Positions 17,695 to 26,745 of a stretch of DNA of 64,000 nucleotides are shown one piece after another. The stretch's first letter is position 1; each line of letters begins with the position of its first letter. Source of the DNA: G963556115 sp963666605 (GTDB lineage: Bacteria > Planctomycetota > SZUA-567); NCBI GenBank assembly GCA_965140405.1, contig OZ223208.1, positions 558,001-622,000 on the forward strand, read 5' to 3'. The notes beneath the pieces were generated by a model. It ran no database searches and was not told the DNA's origin. It worked only from the letters and a program-made list of their open reading frames with translations. The position numbers and the translations under genes are program-made.

Positions 17695-19197
17695 ATGCAA
17701 ACATCAGACTACCTAAAATTTGAAGGTATCGGTAAAGTATTCCCAGGAGTAAAGGCTCTTGATAATATTACCTTCGGTGCCAAAGAAGGCTCTGTACACG
17801 GATTGATTGGTGAGAATGGCGCAGGTAAGTCAACATTACTGAAAATTCTCTCTGGTGCACACCAGCCAAATTCAGGTAAAATAATAATTAATGGTATAGA
17901 TGTAAAGTTTGCCAATGCTTCAGCCGCTATTGCGGCTGGAGTGGCGGTTATATACCAAGAGTTACAGTTAGTTCCAGAGTTAACAGTAGCAGAAAATATC
18001 TTTCTGGGACATCTTCCAGCTAATAATTTAGGTTGGGTAAACAAAAAAGAGCTACTAAAAAAGGCGATGTTTGAACTCGAGAGAATCGGGGAAAAAATTT
18101 CACCAAATACCAGGCTCATTAAGTTATCAATTGCACAAAGGCAAATGGTTGAAATAGCCAAAGCTCTATCAAAAGGTGCACAAATAATTGCATTTGATGA
18201 ACCTACAAGCTCATTATCTGAAAAAGAAACTCAACAGCTTTTTAAAATCATTGCAGATCTAAAAAGCCAAGGAAAGGTCGTCTTCTATGTATCACACAGA
18301 ATGGAAGAAATATTCAAGGTCTGCGATGCAGTAACGGTATTCCGTGATGGTCAACATGTACGCACTGAGTATAATATGAATAATGTAGACAATGATAGCC
18401 TAGTTAAATGGATGGTAGGTAGAGAATTAAATGACATCTACAATTATCGCTCACGCCAAATCGGAGCAGAACTCATCAACGTTCAAAACTTGACTGGACC
18501 TGGTATTTCTTCTCCTATATCTTTCAAAGTTAATAAAAATGAAATTATTGGTTTTTTTGGTCTTGTTGGCGCAGGCAGGACTGAACTGATGAGAGTGATA
18601 TTTGGGGCAGAGAAATCAACTGGTGGCGACATTACGCTTAATGGAAAAAGATATCACTCATCACGTCCTTCACAAGCAATTAAAAATAGAATTGCCTATG
18701 TTCCTGAAGATAGAAAACAAGATGGTATCTTGCCAATAGCTACAGTTGAAGAGAATATAAATGTAACGTCTCGGCCAATTCATAGTAGTGGGAGATTTTG
18801 GATTAACAATAAATGGGAACATAAAAATGCGCTTGAGCAGATTAAATCACTAAGAGTAAAGACACCTTCAGCAAAGCAGTTAATGAAGAATTTATCAGGT
18901 GGTAACCAACAAAAAGCTATTCTCGGTCGCTGGTTATCTGAAAAAGTAGATTTACTCCTTTTTGATGAACCAACTCGCGGTATTGATGTTGGAGCAAAGA
19001 GTGAAATTTATGATATCACTTATAAACTAGCTGAAGAGGGAACTGGAATTATTGTTGTTTCCAGTGACCTTCCAGAGATACTTGGTATCTGTGACAGAAT
19101 TATTGTTATGCGTGAAGGTAAAATTTCCGGAGAACTTACACGTGAAAAAGCATCTCCAGCCGCAATACTCAAACTAGCTCTTCCAGTTGAAGACTAA
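17695..19197 (+). CDS. araG: L-arabinose ABC transporter ATP-binding protein AraG
   Basis: A 500-residue tandem ATPase of the sugar-import class. The first half has GENGAGKST and IIAFDEPTSSLS. The second half has GLVGAGRTE in place of a full Walker A, then LSGGNQQKAIL and LLLFDEPTRGIDVG. It is placed between araF (five bases upstream) and araH, and drives arabinose uptake with them. Length matches AraG (about 504). Confidence 0.94.
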   Translation: MQTSDYLKFEGIGKVFPGVKALDNITFGAKEGSVHGLIGENGAGKSTLLKILSGAHQPNSGKIIINGIDVKFANASAAIAAGVAVIYQELQLVPELTVAENIFLGHLPANNLGWVNKKELLKKAMFELERIGEKISPNTRLIKLSIAQRQMVEIAKALSKGAQIIAFDEPTSSLSEKETQQLFKIIADLKSQGKVVFYVSHRMEEIFKVCDAVTVFRDGQHVRTEYNMNNVDNDSLVKWMVGRELNDIYNYRSRQIGAELINVQNLTGPGISSPISFKVNKNEIIGFFGLVGAGRTELMRVIFGAEKSTGGDITLNGKRYHSSRPSQAIKNRIAYVPEDRKQDGILPIATVEENINVTSRPIHSSGRFWINNKWEHKNALEQIKSLRVKTPSAKQLMKNLSGGNQQKAILGRWLSEKVDLLLFDEPTRGIDVGAKSEIYDITYKLAEEGTGIIVVSSDLPEILGICDRIIVMREGKISGELTREKASPAAILKLALPVED

Positions 19198-19289
19198 GTA
19201 AAACTAAAACTAAATTACTTCATTTTCAGCTAATTGAAGTATAAAATAATATTAAATAATAAGTAACTTATATGTTAGAAAGGTGTTTA

Positions 19290-20273
19290 ATGAGTTCACA
19301 AGCTGAATATTCTGATTCAATGAGGCAACGTTCAGGAGCGCTCGGATGGATTTGGGAAGAGGCAGGTATGCTAATTGTCCTTGTTGGCCTATTTGCTCTC
19401 TGCTCAATTTTAGTTCCAAACTTCTTTACAGGTATCAACATGTGGTCACTTGCACTTGCTGTATCACAAGTCGGTATGGTTGCATGCACAATGCTCTTCT
19501 GTCTCGCCTCAGGTGATTTCGACATGTCTGTTGGCTCTATTATTGCCTGCTCTGGTGTTGTATGTGCAGTTATCATGGAGTATACAGGGAGTATTTTTCT
19601 TGGGATTTCAGGAGGTTTGCTACTAGGTCTCGTTGTAGGTATAGCAAATGGAATTATTATTGCTGTATTAGGAATCAATGCACTTATTACGACATTAGCA
19701 ACAATGCAGATTGTTAGAGGTGCAGGATATATTTTCTCAAATGGTCGTTCAGTCGGTATTTATCTGGATGGCTTTTTCGCTCTGGGAAATAACGATTTCA
19801 TAGGTATTCCAATTCCAGTATGGATAAGCCTAATATGCTTTATTATCTTCGGAACTCTACTGGCAAAGACGACCTTTGGTCGAAATACCTTGGCAATTGG
19901 TGGCAATAAAGAAGCTGCATATTTGGCTGGAATTAATGTAAAGCTTACACAGGTTATAATTTTCTCCATGCAAGGTCTTATTGCTGCATTTGCTGGTATA
20001 GTCCTAGCATCTAGAGTCACAAGTGGCCAACCAATGACTTCTCAGGGTTTTGAGCTTGAAGTTATCAGTGCCTGTGTACTTGGTGGTGTAGCTATGACTG
20101 GTGGTGTAGGTCGTATTTCATTTGTTATTGCGGGTGTACTTATCATGGGTATTATTCAAAATTCAATGAATCTTATGAATGTTGATTCATTCTATCAGTA
20201 CCTTGCACGTGGTCTAATCCTACTTATTGCCGTAATATTTGATAGATTTAAAAATAAGAATAGAGTTTCATAA
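19290..20273 (+). CDS. araH: L-arabinose ABC transporter permease AraH
   Basis: A 327-residue inner-membrane permease with about nine hydrophobic segments. It shares long stretches with AraH as I recall it: MLFCLASGDFDMSVGSIIAC, INALITTLATMQIVRGAGYI, KTTFGRNTLAIGGNKEAAYL, SRVTSGQPMTSQGFEL and VISACVLGGVAMTGGVGRIS. I chose the ATG at 19290 because AAAGG lies seven bases before it and MSSQAEYSDS resembles the usual AraH N-terminus. An upstream ATG at 19272 adds six residues. A hairpin terminator follows. Confidence 0.93.
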   Translation: MSSQAEYSDSMRQRSGALGWIWEEAGMLIVLVGLFALCSILVPNFFTGINMWSLALAVSQVGMVACTMLFCLASGDFDMSVGSIIACSGVVCAVIMEYTGSIFLGISGGLLLGLVVGIANGIIIAVLGINALITTLATMQIVRGAGYIFSNGRSVGIYLDGFFALGNNDFIGIPIPVWISLICFIIFGTLLAKTTFGRNTLAIGGNKEAAYLAGINVKLTQVIIFSMQGLIAAFAGIVLASRVTSGQPMTSQGFELEVISACVLGGVAMTGGVGRISFVIAGVLIMGIIQNSMNLMNVDSFYQYLARGLILLIAVIFDRFKNKNRVS

Positions 20274-20296
20274 TAAGCAGTTACTGTATTTTAAAA

Positions 20297-20331
20297 AACT
20301 GATCTACACTTGAGTGCAGATCAGTTATTTT
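20297..20331. terminator. Bidirectional terminator between araH and the AraC gene
   Basis: AACTGATCT and AGATCAGTT pair around an inner CACT/AGTG stem with one mismatch. It is followed by ATTTTATA on the plus strand and by TTTTTTAAAA on the minus strand, so it can end both convergent transcripts. Confidence 0.75.
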
Positions 20332-20341
20332 ATAACTAAAG

Positions 20342-21208
20342 CTATATTTTATATAATTTTCTATAGACCTTTGGAGGATAGCCATTGATCTGTTTGAAAG
20401 ACCTAGAAAAATAAAATGGATTCGCCCAGCCACAGATTAAAGCAATATCCTTTATTTTTAAGGAAGTGGAAATAAGCATCTGACTGGCTCTTTGAATTTT
20501 TATATGAATATAAAAATCCACTGGAGAATGCCCGGTCTGCTCTTTAAATATTTCCGAAAACCTACTAACAGATAACTCTGCATAATCAGCCATTTCAGTA
20601 AGAGTCATTTGCTCAGAAATATTATCTTTCATATAGGCAATCAACTCCTGTATTCTTTTATGTCCATACGGCTTCGACTCTGAAAATGATTCATACAAGC
20701 AGTACATGCCCAAAAGATGCCATATACTATAATGCAAATAACTAAGAGTAGAATTAGTCATACATAAAGAAATATGGTTCAGTAGATCACGAAACAAACT
20801 AATAGACAACTCCCTCATAGGTCCAACCTTAGAAGAGTAGTCCTTTTCAACAATTCGGTCTAAAAATGATCTTGCCATATCTCCTTCAAAATGCAACCAA
20901 TAAATACGCCACCCATTCTTACTTCCATACTGATGAGCAACGCCAGCAGGCAGAACGAAGAATTCTCCTTCACAGACAGAGTATTCATCAAGACCAATTT
21001 TATACCAGCCATTTCCGGAAATACAATGTATAAGAATATGGCTTGAACTGCCTGTTGGACGATCAACAAAGTGGTCAGAAGCGAAAGGATAATACCCAAT
21101 ATCTGTAGCATAAAGCAATCTGTATATTGGATCGTCAGTTACCATATTGATTTGATCGGGTGTCAGGCGAAATAATAATTGTCCCTCAAACCCTTCTTTT
21201 TTCTTCAT
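20342..21208 (-). CDS. AraC-family transcriptional regulator
   Basis: A 288-residue regulator with an N-terminal sugar-sensing cupin (AraC_binding; HILIHCISGNGWYKIGLDEY and EGEFFVLPAGVAHQYGS, residues about 55-100) and a C-terminal double helix-turn-helix (MTLTEMADYAELSVSRFSEI near 205 and IKDIALICGWANPFYFSRSF near 250). It is convergent with araH and divergent from the DUF5107 gene. The promoter between 21208 and 21366 carries the box also found before araF. It is probably the arabinose-responsive activator of both units. It is not close enough to enteric AraC for me to use that gene name. Confidence 0.88.
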   Translation of the reverse strand: MKKKEGFEGQLLFRLTPDQINMVTDDPIYRLLYATDIGYYPFASDHFVDRPTGSSSHILIHCISGNGWYKIGLDEYSVCEGEFFVLPAGVAHQYGSKNGWRIYWLHFEGDMARSFLDRIVEKDYSSKVGPMRELSISLFRDLLNHISLCMTNSTLSYLHYSIWHLLGMYCLYESFSESKPYGHKRIQELIAYMKDNISEQMTLTEMADYAELSVSRFSEIFKEQTGHSPVDFYIHIKIQRASQMLISTSLKIKDIALICGWANPFYFSRSFKQINGYPPKVYRKLYKI

Positions 21209-21258
21209 AGTTATAAGTGGCTACCTTTTATCGTATAATATTATATGTAAAAAGTATC

Positions 21259-21294
21259 ATTATGCATTTTTTAAGCAATTATATCAAGTATAAT
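21259..21294 (+). promoter_or_regulatory. Promoter of the DUF5107 gene with shared AraC-type box
   Basis: ATTATGCATTTTTTAA (21259-21274), 11 bases, AAGTATA running into a -10 TATAAT (21289-21294). It is identical in layout to the araF promoter block at 16468-16503. It is 72 bases before the DUF5107 gene start and may also control the divergent AraC gene. Confidence 0.6.
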
Positions 21295-21365
21295 ACACTA
21301 AGATCTTATATTTTTATAAAGACGTCAATAAAATTTTCAGCTCTTTAGAAGAAAGGTATCACACT

Positions 21366-24300
21366 ATGTCTGAAGTAACAGTTAAAGTAAGGAAAATTAT
21401 TATCCCGACATATCAGGTAGAAAAACCTGAGCAAAATCCATTTTTTCTCGAGAAGCGAGTATTTCAGGGAAGTTCAGGTAAAACCTACCCACTCCCATTT
21501 TATAACCGTATCAGCGAGCAAAAAGTTGATAAAGAATGGGAAGCTATATATATAGAAAATGAGTTCATTGAGGTTATGATTCTACCGCAACTTGGTGGGC
21601 GTATTCATGCTGCTAGAGACAAATCAAACGGCTATGACTTTGTCTACCGTCAAGATGTAATTAAACCCGCTCTTGTTGGTCTTGCAGGACCATGGATATC
21701 TGGTGGCATCGAATTTAACTGGCCACAGCACCACCGCCCTGCAACCTATATGCCGACAGCGTACGATATCGAAAAGCTAAGTGATGGCTCGGTAGTAGTC
21801 TGGCTTTCAGACCACGATCCTATGCAGCATATGAAGGGTATGCACGGTATTTGTCTTAGACCTGATAAATCATATATTGAATTAAAGGTCAGAGTATACA
21901 ACCGTACCGAATATACTCAAACATTCCTATGGTGGACAAATATCGCAACCCAAGTACACGAGAGATACCAGTCATTCTTTCCGACAGATGTCACAATGGT
22001 TGCAGATCACGCTAAACGTGCTCTAAGCACCTTCCCACTTTGCTCAGACAGCTACTATGGTGTTGATTATCAAAAGAGAGCTGAAGAAGGAACACCAGAG
22101 CATGAGATCCCGTCAAAATTTATTCCCCCTCATTGCTTGAGCTCAAAATCAGAAGTTCTTTATAAAGCAAATGACCTTTCATGGTATGCTAATATTCCAG
22201 TGCCAACATCATATATGTGTATTGGTTCTGAAGGTAATTTCTGTGGTGGCTACGACCATGCAGTACACGCTGGAATTGTACATATTGCCAATCACCATAT
22301 ATCACCCGGAAAAAAGCAATGGACATGGGGAAACCATGAGTTTGGCTACGCATGGGATCGCAACCTTAGCGACAGCAATGAACCGTATATCGAATTGATG
22401 GCAGGCGTATATACAGACAATCAACCAGATTTTTCATACTTGATGCCTGGAGAAACCAAGACCTGGTCACAATATATCTACCCATTTAGCAATATTGGAA
22501 CAGCTAAATATGCGGATAAAGACTTCTCAATAAATATGGAACAGAAAAATGAAGTAATAATACTTGGGGTTGCTGCAACTGCTAAACATGATAAAATTAC
22601 TATAACCTTGACATGTGGAGAAGAAACACTATATCAAATCAACACAGCTATTTCTCCTCAAAATCCATTTACAGTAAAGCTGGATAAATCAGGAGATGCC
22701 ACTGAAAATCTGCTTAAACTAACAATTACTGATAAAAATGGTAAAAATACCGTCTTACATGCACCAGATAATATTGACAACTCTGTTACACTTGAATCAG
22801 CGACCGAGCCGTTACCTCCTGAGGAGATAACGTCAGGTGATGAGCTATACATAACTGGTCTTCATCTTGAGCAGTACAGACATGCCACCCGTTCACCAGA
22901 AGCATACTGGCAAGAAGCATTAAAACGTGATCCACTTGATTCACGCTGTAATAACGCTTTGGGACTTAGATTTTTAAAGAAAGGACTTTTTGAACAAGCT
23001 GAAGCCTACTTCCGTAAAGCAATTAAACGATTAACAATTAGAAATCCAAACCCAGCTGATGGCGAATCATATTATAATCTTGGAGTTACACTTAGATTAT
23101 TAGGAAAAAACAAAGAAGCCTATGATGCCATATACAAGGCCACATGGAACATGGCTTGGCGTTCTCCAGCATACCATGCTCTTGCTGAGCTTGATTGTCA
23201 AGAACATGAATGGGAGCAAGCTTTAGAACATTTAGAGTACTCTTTGAAATATAATACAGACAATCTTAGGGCTAAAAATCTGCAAGTAATGGTATTGAAA
23301 AAACTTGGCCAAACTGATAATTCAGAAAGAGTATTATCTGAAATCCAGAGACTTGATTCACTCGATATATGGTCTAGATACTTATCAGATAAACCATGTC
23401 TAGCAGACAGTCAGGCAAGAATTGATTTTGCAATAGATCTAATGCGCTCAGGCTTTTATAATGAAGCTATAGACATACTTCTTTCTACAAATGCAGAAGA
23501 GGTAAGCGGTACAGGTCCGACACTGCTCTACTTAGCTGCATGGCTTGAAGAAAAACAAGGGAATAGTTCCCAAGCAGATAAGCTTTATAAACAGGCAAAA
23601 AATTGTGACAAGAGTTACTGTTTTCCGTCAAGGCTTGAAGAGATGCAAGCACTTGAAGCTGCGCTTAACTTTGATGCTACTGACGCTAGAGCAGCATATT
23701 ACCTCGGTAATCTCTACTACGATCGTAAGCGTCATGAAGATGCTATTAAATGCTGGTTTACCGCTGTAGAATATGAACCGAAAAATGAAATTGCTTGGCG
23801 TAATCTTGGCCTTGGTGCTTATAACAGCCTCCATGATGAGAAACTTGCTTTGGACTCATTTGAAAAAGCTGTTAGCCTCAATCCAGCAGATCCAAGACTG
23901 CTTTATGAGCGGGACTTGTTATATAAGCGACTAGGGATAAAGCTTGAACAACGCCTAAAAGCATTACAAGAACAATCACATATATTAGCGACAAATGATG
24001 AACTGTTACTCGAATATTGTAACTTACTAAATCAATTAGGCCTACCTGAAGAGGCAGCAAAAAACTTATATTCACACAAGTTCCAACCTTGGGAAGGCGG
24101 CGAAGGTATGGCTCTAGGAACTCATGTAAAACTAAACCTTCTACTAGGACAAAAAGCAATTGCTAATAACAGATCAGAAGAAGCATGCGACTATCTAACA
24201 AAAGCCCTAACATCTCCTGAAAATCTTGGAGAAGCAAAGCACCTCCTTGCCAATCAATCAGATATACACTATTGGCTAGGTGTCGCACTTTCAAATATTG

Positions 24301-24734
24301 GTGATGACAATAATGCCCAAAAGCACTGGCAGTTGGCAGCTAATACCAAAGGAGACTTCCAGACAATGGAGGTAAGGCAATTCTCAGAAATGACCTATTA
24401 CTCTGCACTGTCAATGCTAAAACTCGGCAAAACCAACGAAGCAGCCGAGTTACTAATTTCATTAAAAGAATATGCAGATAAATTAATGAATCAAAAAGCT
24501 AAGATTGATTATTTTGCTACGAGTCTACCAAACCTACTGCTATTTGACGAAGACCTAGATGAAAGACAACAAGTCAGAGCTAAATTTATTAAAGCTCAAG
24601 CATATTATGGGCTTGGCGATAAAGACCATGCAAAAGAGCTATGCCAGCAGATTATTCAGAAAAATCCAAGCCATGATTTTGCTGGCTACTTTCTACGTAT
24701 GATGGAACAAAACGAAAATATGGAGAGTTTTTAG
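21366..24734 (+). CDS. DUF5107 domain protein with C-terminal TPR repeats
   Basis: A 1122-residue cytoplasmic protein. Residues about 45-340 match the DUF5107 family, whose fold is thought to be galactose-mutarotase-like: VMILPQLGGRIHAARDKSNG, GGIEFNWPQHHRP, ELKVRVYNRTEYTQTFLWWTN and WGNHEFGYAWDRN. After a beta-sandwich-like linker (about 390-480), residues about 510-1110 are TPR helices (ALGLRFLKKGLFEQAEAYFR, YNLGVTLRLLGKNKEAYDAI, YYLGNLYYDRKRHEDAIKCW). AGAAAGG precedes the ATG. It is divergent from an AraC regulator and shares a promoter block with araFGH, so a part in arabinose or arabinoside metabolism is likely. The reaction is not known; the conserved His/Trp-rich DUF5107 core suggests sugar binding. 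Confidence 0.85.
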   Translation: MSEVTVKVRKIIIPTYQVEKPEQNPFFLEKRVFQGSSGKTYPLPFYNRISEQKVDKEWEAIYIENEFIEVMILPQLGGRIHAARDKSNGYDFVYRQDVIKPALVGLAGPWISGGIEFNWPQHHRPATYMPTAYDIEKLSDGSVVVWLSDHDPMQHMKGMHGICLRPDKSYIELKVRVYNRTEYTQTFLWWTNIATQVHERYQSFFPTDVTMVADHAKRALSTFPLCSDSYYGVDYQKRAEEGTPEHEIPSKFIPPHCLSSKSEVLYKANDLSWYANIPVPTSYMCIGSEGNFCGGYDHAVHAGIVHIANHHISPGKKQWTWGNHEFGYAWDRNLSDSNEPYIELMAGVYTDNQPDFSYLMPGETKTWSQYIYPFSNIGTAKYADKDFSINMEQKNEVIILGVAATAKHDKITITLTCGEETLYQINTAISPQNPFTVKLDKSGDATENLLKLTITDKNGKNTVLHAPDNIDNSVTLESATEPLPPEEITSGDELYITGLHLEQYRHATRSPEAYWQEALKRDPLDSRCNNALGLRFLKKGLFEQAEAYFRKAIKRLTIRNPNPADGESYYNLGVTLRLLGKNKEAYDAIYKATWNMAWRSPAYHALAELDCQEHEWEQALEHLEYSLKYNTDNLRAKNLQVMVLKKLGQTDNSERVLSEIQRLDSLDIWSRYLSDKPCLADSQARIDFAIDLMRSGFYNEAIDILLSTNAEEVSGTGPTLLYLAAWLEEKQGNSSQADKLYKQAKNCDKSYCFPSRLEEMQALEAALNFDATDARAAYYLGNLYYDRKRHEDAIKCWFTAVEYEPKNEIAWRNLGLGAYNSLHDEKLALDSFEKAVSLNPADPRLLYERDLLYKRLGIKLEQRLKALQEQSHILATNDELLLEYCNLLNQLGLPEEAAKNLYSHKFQPWEGGEGMALGTHVKLNLLLGQKAIANNRSEEACDYLTKALTSPENLGEAKHLLANQSDIHYWLGVALSNIGDDNNAQKHWQLAANTKGDFQTMEVRQFSEMTYYSALSMLKLGKTNEAAELLISLKEYADKLMNQKAKIDYFATSLPNLLLFDEDLDERQQVRAKFIKAQAYYGLGDKDHAKELCQQIIQKNPSHDFAGYFLRMMEQNENMESF

Positions 24735-24774
24735 ATAAAACCAGAATAACCTATTAACATTAAATAAAGCACCA

Positions 24775-24829
24775 CACAACAATAAAGTACCATCATAAGC
24801 AGAATGCTTGACGGTACTTTATTGTTGTG
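24775..24829. terminator. Long hairpin terminator after the DUF5107 gene
   Basis: CACAACAATAAAGTACC pairs perfectly over 17 bp with its complement (24813-24829), around a loop with a small inner AAGC/GCTT stem. It lies 41 bases after the DUF5107 stop and overlaps the stop of the small frame on the other strand, so it may serve both. Confidence 0.7.
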
Positions 24830-24992
24830 AAACGTTAAGCTTTTTCTGAACATAGACCACAATTTCCTCCACTTCGCTGAATTCAGCAGCTTCCTTTAGA
24901 ATTGCATTATCTATGATAGGTTTGCAACGTTTTTTAAAGTTGAGCATTCTCTTTTTATAGTGCCCGGAGTTTTTGACTTTATCAGGGCTCAT
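24819..24992 (-). CDS. Small basic protein or gene remnant, unknown
   Basis: A 57-codon frame beginning MSPDKVKNSGHYKKRMLNFK and ending YVQKKLNVSQQ. The same frame is open for about 28 more codons upstream (to a TAG at 25077) without a better ATG. It therefore looks like the 3' end of an older, longer gene rather than an intact small gene. The ribosome site is weak. The composition (Lys-rich start, acidic middle AAEFSEVEEI) is protein-like. I do not recognise the family. Confidence 0.35.
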   Translation of the reverse strand: MSPDKVKNSGHYKKRMLNFKKRCKPIIDNAILKEAAEFSEVEEIVVYVQKKLNVSQQ

Positions 24993-25234
24993 TTTCAATA
25001 TTCTTTTACACTTATAAAGAATAATAAGCTTGCGACATGCCTCATGTAGGTATGATTCTTGCTTCGTGAATACTTCCTAAAATCACCCAAAAGCCTATAT
25101 AGATTTTGGTACCATTTCAGTGGGTTAAACCAGTTAAGCATACCTTAGTGAGTATCAAGATAACTTTATCATCTATAAACTAAAGTATAATGAACCGTTA
25201 TCCATAAATAATGTAGAATATTTAGAGTCTTGCA
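24993..25234. other. Non-coding stretch before the right repeat copy
   Basis: Apart from the upstream extension of the small frame at 24819-24992 there is no gene or clear repeat here. Confidence 0.45.
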
Positions 25235-25450
25235 GTGACCTAGAAATGGTGGACACCTGATAAAAAGAATATATATGAATTACACATTTACATATTCAAT
25301 TATAGCTACCGCTTGCCCACCTCTTGCCCCTCCACTTGCCCTTTACAAATTATGACTAATTTCCAATTTCTTTATTCGAATAGGGTTTACACGTTATATA
25401 TGCTGCATTCTTAATCAATAGGACGACGTTTCGAATCAATGAGCTTACCA
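25235..25450. repeat. Direct repeat, right copy, with tRNA 3'-end-like att site
   Basis: This is the same block as 14136-14343, in the same orientation, from TAGAAAT through GACACCTGATAAAAAGAAT to the CCA-like end at 25450. It differs by scattered substitutions and one additional 12-base unit. The tRNA-like end (25421-25450, GACGTTTCGAATC) is more eroded than in the left copy. A terminator follows, and then a decayed P4-type integrase starts at 25610. Confidence 0.75.
25309..25344. repeat. 12-bp tandem repeats, right att copy (three units)
   Basis: CCGCTTGCCCAC, CTCTTGCCCCTC and CACTTGCCCTTT lie head to tail. The left copy has only the last two, so the length difference between the copies equals one repeat unit. 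Confidence 0.5.
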
Positions 25451-25457
25451 AACAATG

Positions 25458-25489
25458 AAACGTACTGCTTCATTCCAGTACGTTTTTTC
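25458..25489 (+). terminator. Terminator after the right tRNA-like end
   Basis: AAACGTACTG and CAGTACGTTT form a 10-bp stem with an 8-base loop, followed by TTTCTTTT. Its position is the same as the terminator at 14348-14389 in the left copy, but its sequence is different. Confidence 0.75.
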
Positions 25490-25609
25490 TTTTATACCAA
25501 TACCTTACAACATTCAACGAACCATCCCTACCAAAAAAAATCCTTGGCATTCCAGTATAATTGAAGTATTTTTTGAGGTATCGTTAATTCTAGACAAAAG
25601 GAAGCGGTA

Positions 25610-26085
25610 ATGCCACTATCAGATATGAAGATTTGAAATCTTAAGAAGAAAAACAAAGCATATAAGGTTGCTGATTCAGAAGGATTATATGTCATTGTTT
25701 AAAACAGGAAACAGGCTCTAAGAAATGACTTACAGCTTCAACCATATGAGAAAACAATCAGCGTCGACAAGTGCTTAACAGTATTGCTAAAAATCGAAAA
25801 GATGAAGCAAAAGAACTCCTAGTAATTGGTATTGCCACTAGTGCTAAAAAGCACGAGAAAGAGTAAGCAGTAGTAAAACTAACAGAGATTACTTTTGAGA
25901 ATATCACTAGAGAATGGCATACCAAAAGTCTTCCAATATAGGTAGAGAGCAACCATAAGAAAATTCTATCATCCCTTTGAACCGCAGTACTAACCATACG
26001 AAAGCAGCGTATAAAATACTCATTTAAAAAAAACAAGATCTTGTACGACTTACTGAAATAGACAAGAAGATACTATCTAAAAAAG
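25610..26085 (+). pseudogene. Decayed P4-type phage integrase (N-terminal part)
   Basis: From the ATG at 25610 (AAAGGAAG upstream) the sequence reads MPLSDMKI, stop, then NAYKVADSEGLYVIV-like codons, matching the DUF4102 arm-binding domain start of P4 integrases. In other frames downstream it continues as RKDEAKELLVIGIATSAKKH and ITFENITREWHTKSLP, the linker and core-binding start of the same family. Several stops and frameshifts break it, and the catalytic domain is absent. It starts about 160 bases after the right tRNA-like att site, the normal place for such an integrase. Confidence 0.72.
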
Positions 26086-26745
26086 CTAGTTTATTATTAT
26101 GTTTGAAATATACCTATGTATCTCATTAAGATCACAACTTATAAAATCCGGTAGACTGTTCTGTAAACGTTTATACTTACTTTCATAATTAGCATAAGCT
26201 ATAGAAAAGATTCTCGCTTTCTGGGCAACCTCAATATCAGTAACCGAATCTCCAATCATAATGCAATCATCATTAGACTTTTTCAGCTGTTGTAATGCAT
26301 AATCTAGAATGTATGTATTTGGTTTCATTAAACTTGGTCTTCCAAACGGTCTACCGACAAAAATCGGAATTTTAATTCTAAGTTTTGAAAAAAAATCCCT
26401 TGCGCATTTCGCTGAATTATTTGTTACTATCGCAATATTATTGTCAAATAATTCTATGATTTTTTGTATACCATCTCTTAATGATGCACCATCAACAGCC
26501 TGCGACTCTAAGCCCGTAAGGTAATCATCACATTTTCTGACAATATTATCATTAGTTGTATTTCGCTCAATCTTTATTAACACTTGTAGAGGATCTGAAT
26601 CAGCAATTAATTCTTTTGATATATTAAAATGTGAATATGCATAAAATACTAACTTTTTTGCAACATCACTAGCAGAAATACTACTAAATACTTTACAAAC
26701 CGGTCCATCAAAATCTAATAATAATGCGCATGCGTTTCTTCTCAT
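26086..26745 (-). CDS. HAD-superfamily phosphatase (phosphoglycolate phosphatase-like)
   Basis: A 219-residue cytoplasmic hydrolase. Motif I is LLLDFDGPVCKVF near the N-terminus (the D-x-D nucleophile and acid), motif II IAIVTNNSAKC, motif III Lys within GRPSLMKPNTYIL, and motif IV IMIGDSVTDIEVA. The cap lies between motifs I and II. AGGAGG sits before the ATG at 26743-26745. An in-frame GTG six bases earlier overlaps that site and is unlikely. It is a single gene beside a decayed integrase. Substrates of such enzymes are small phosphomonoesters, and the specific one is unknown. Confidence 0.82.
   Translation of the reverse strand: MRRNACALLLDFDGPVCKVFSSISASDVAKKLVFYAYSHFNISKELIADSDPLQVLIKIERNTTNDNIVRKCDDYLTGLESQAVDGASLRDGIQKIIELFDNNIAIVTNNSAKCARDFFSKLRIKIPIFVGRPFGRPSLMKPNTYILDYALQQLKKSNDDCIMIGDSVTDIEVAQKARIFSIAYANYESKYKRLQNSLPDFISCDLNEIHRYISNIIIN

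Noticed and set aside
17709..18161. 150-codon open frame on the minus strand
   Set aside because: It is antisense to araG, whose motifs are unambiguous.
25567..25587. Similarity of GAGGTATCGTTAAT to the cheW remnant at 40277
   Set aside because: The shared run is only 14 bases and the surrounding sequence does not align, so chance in AT-rich DNA is enough.
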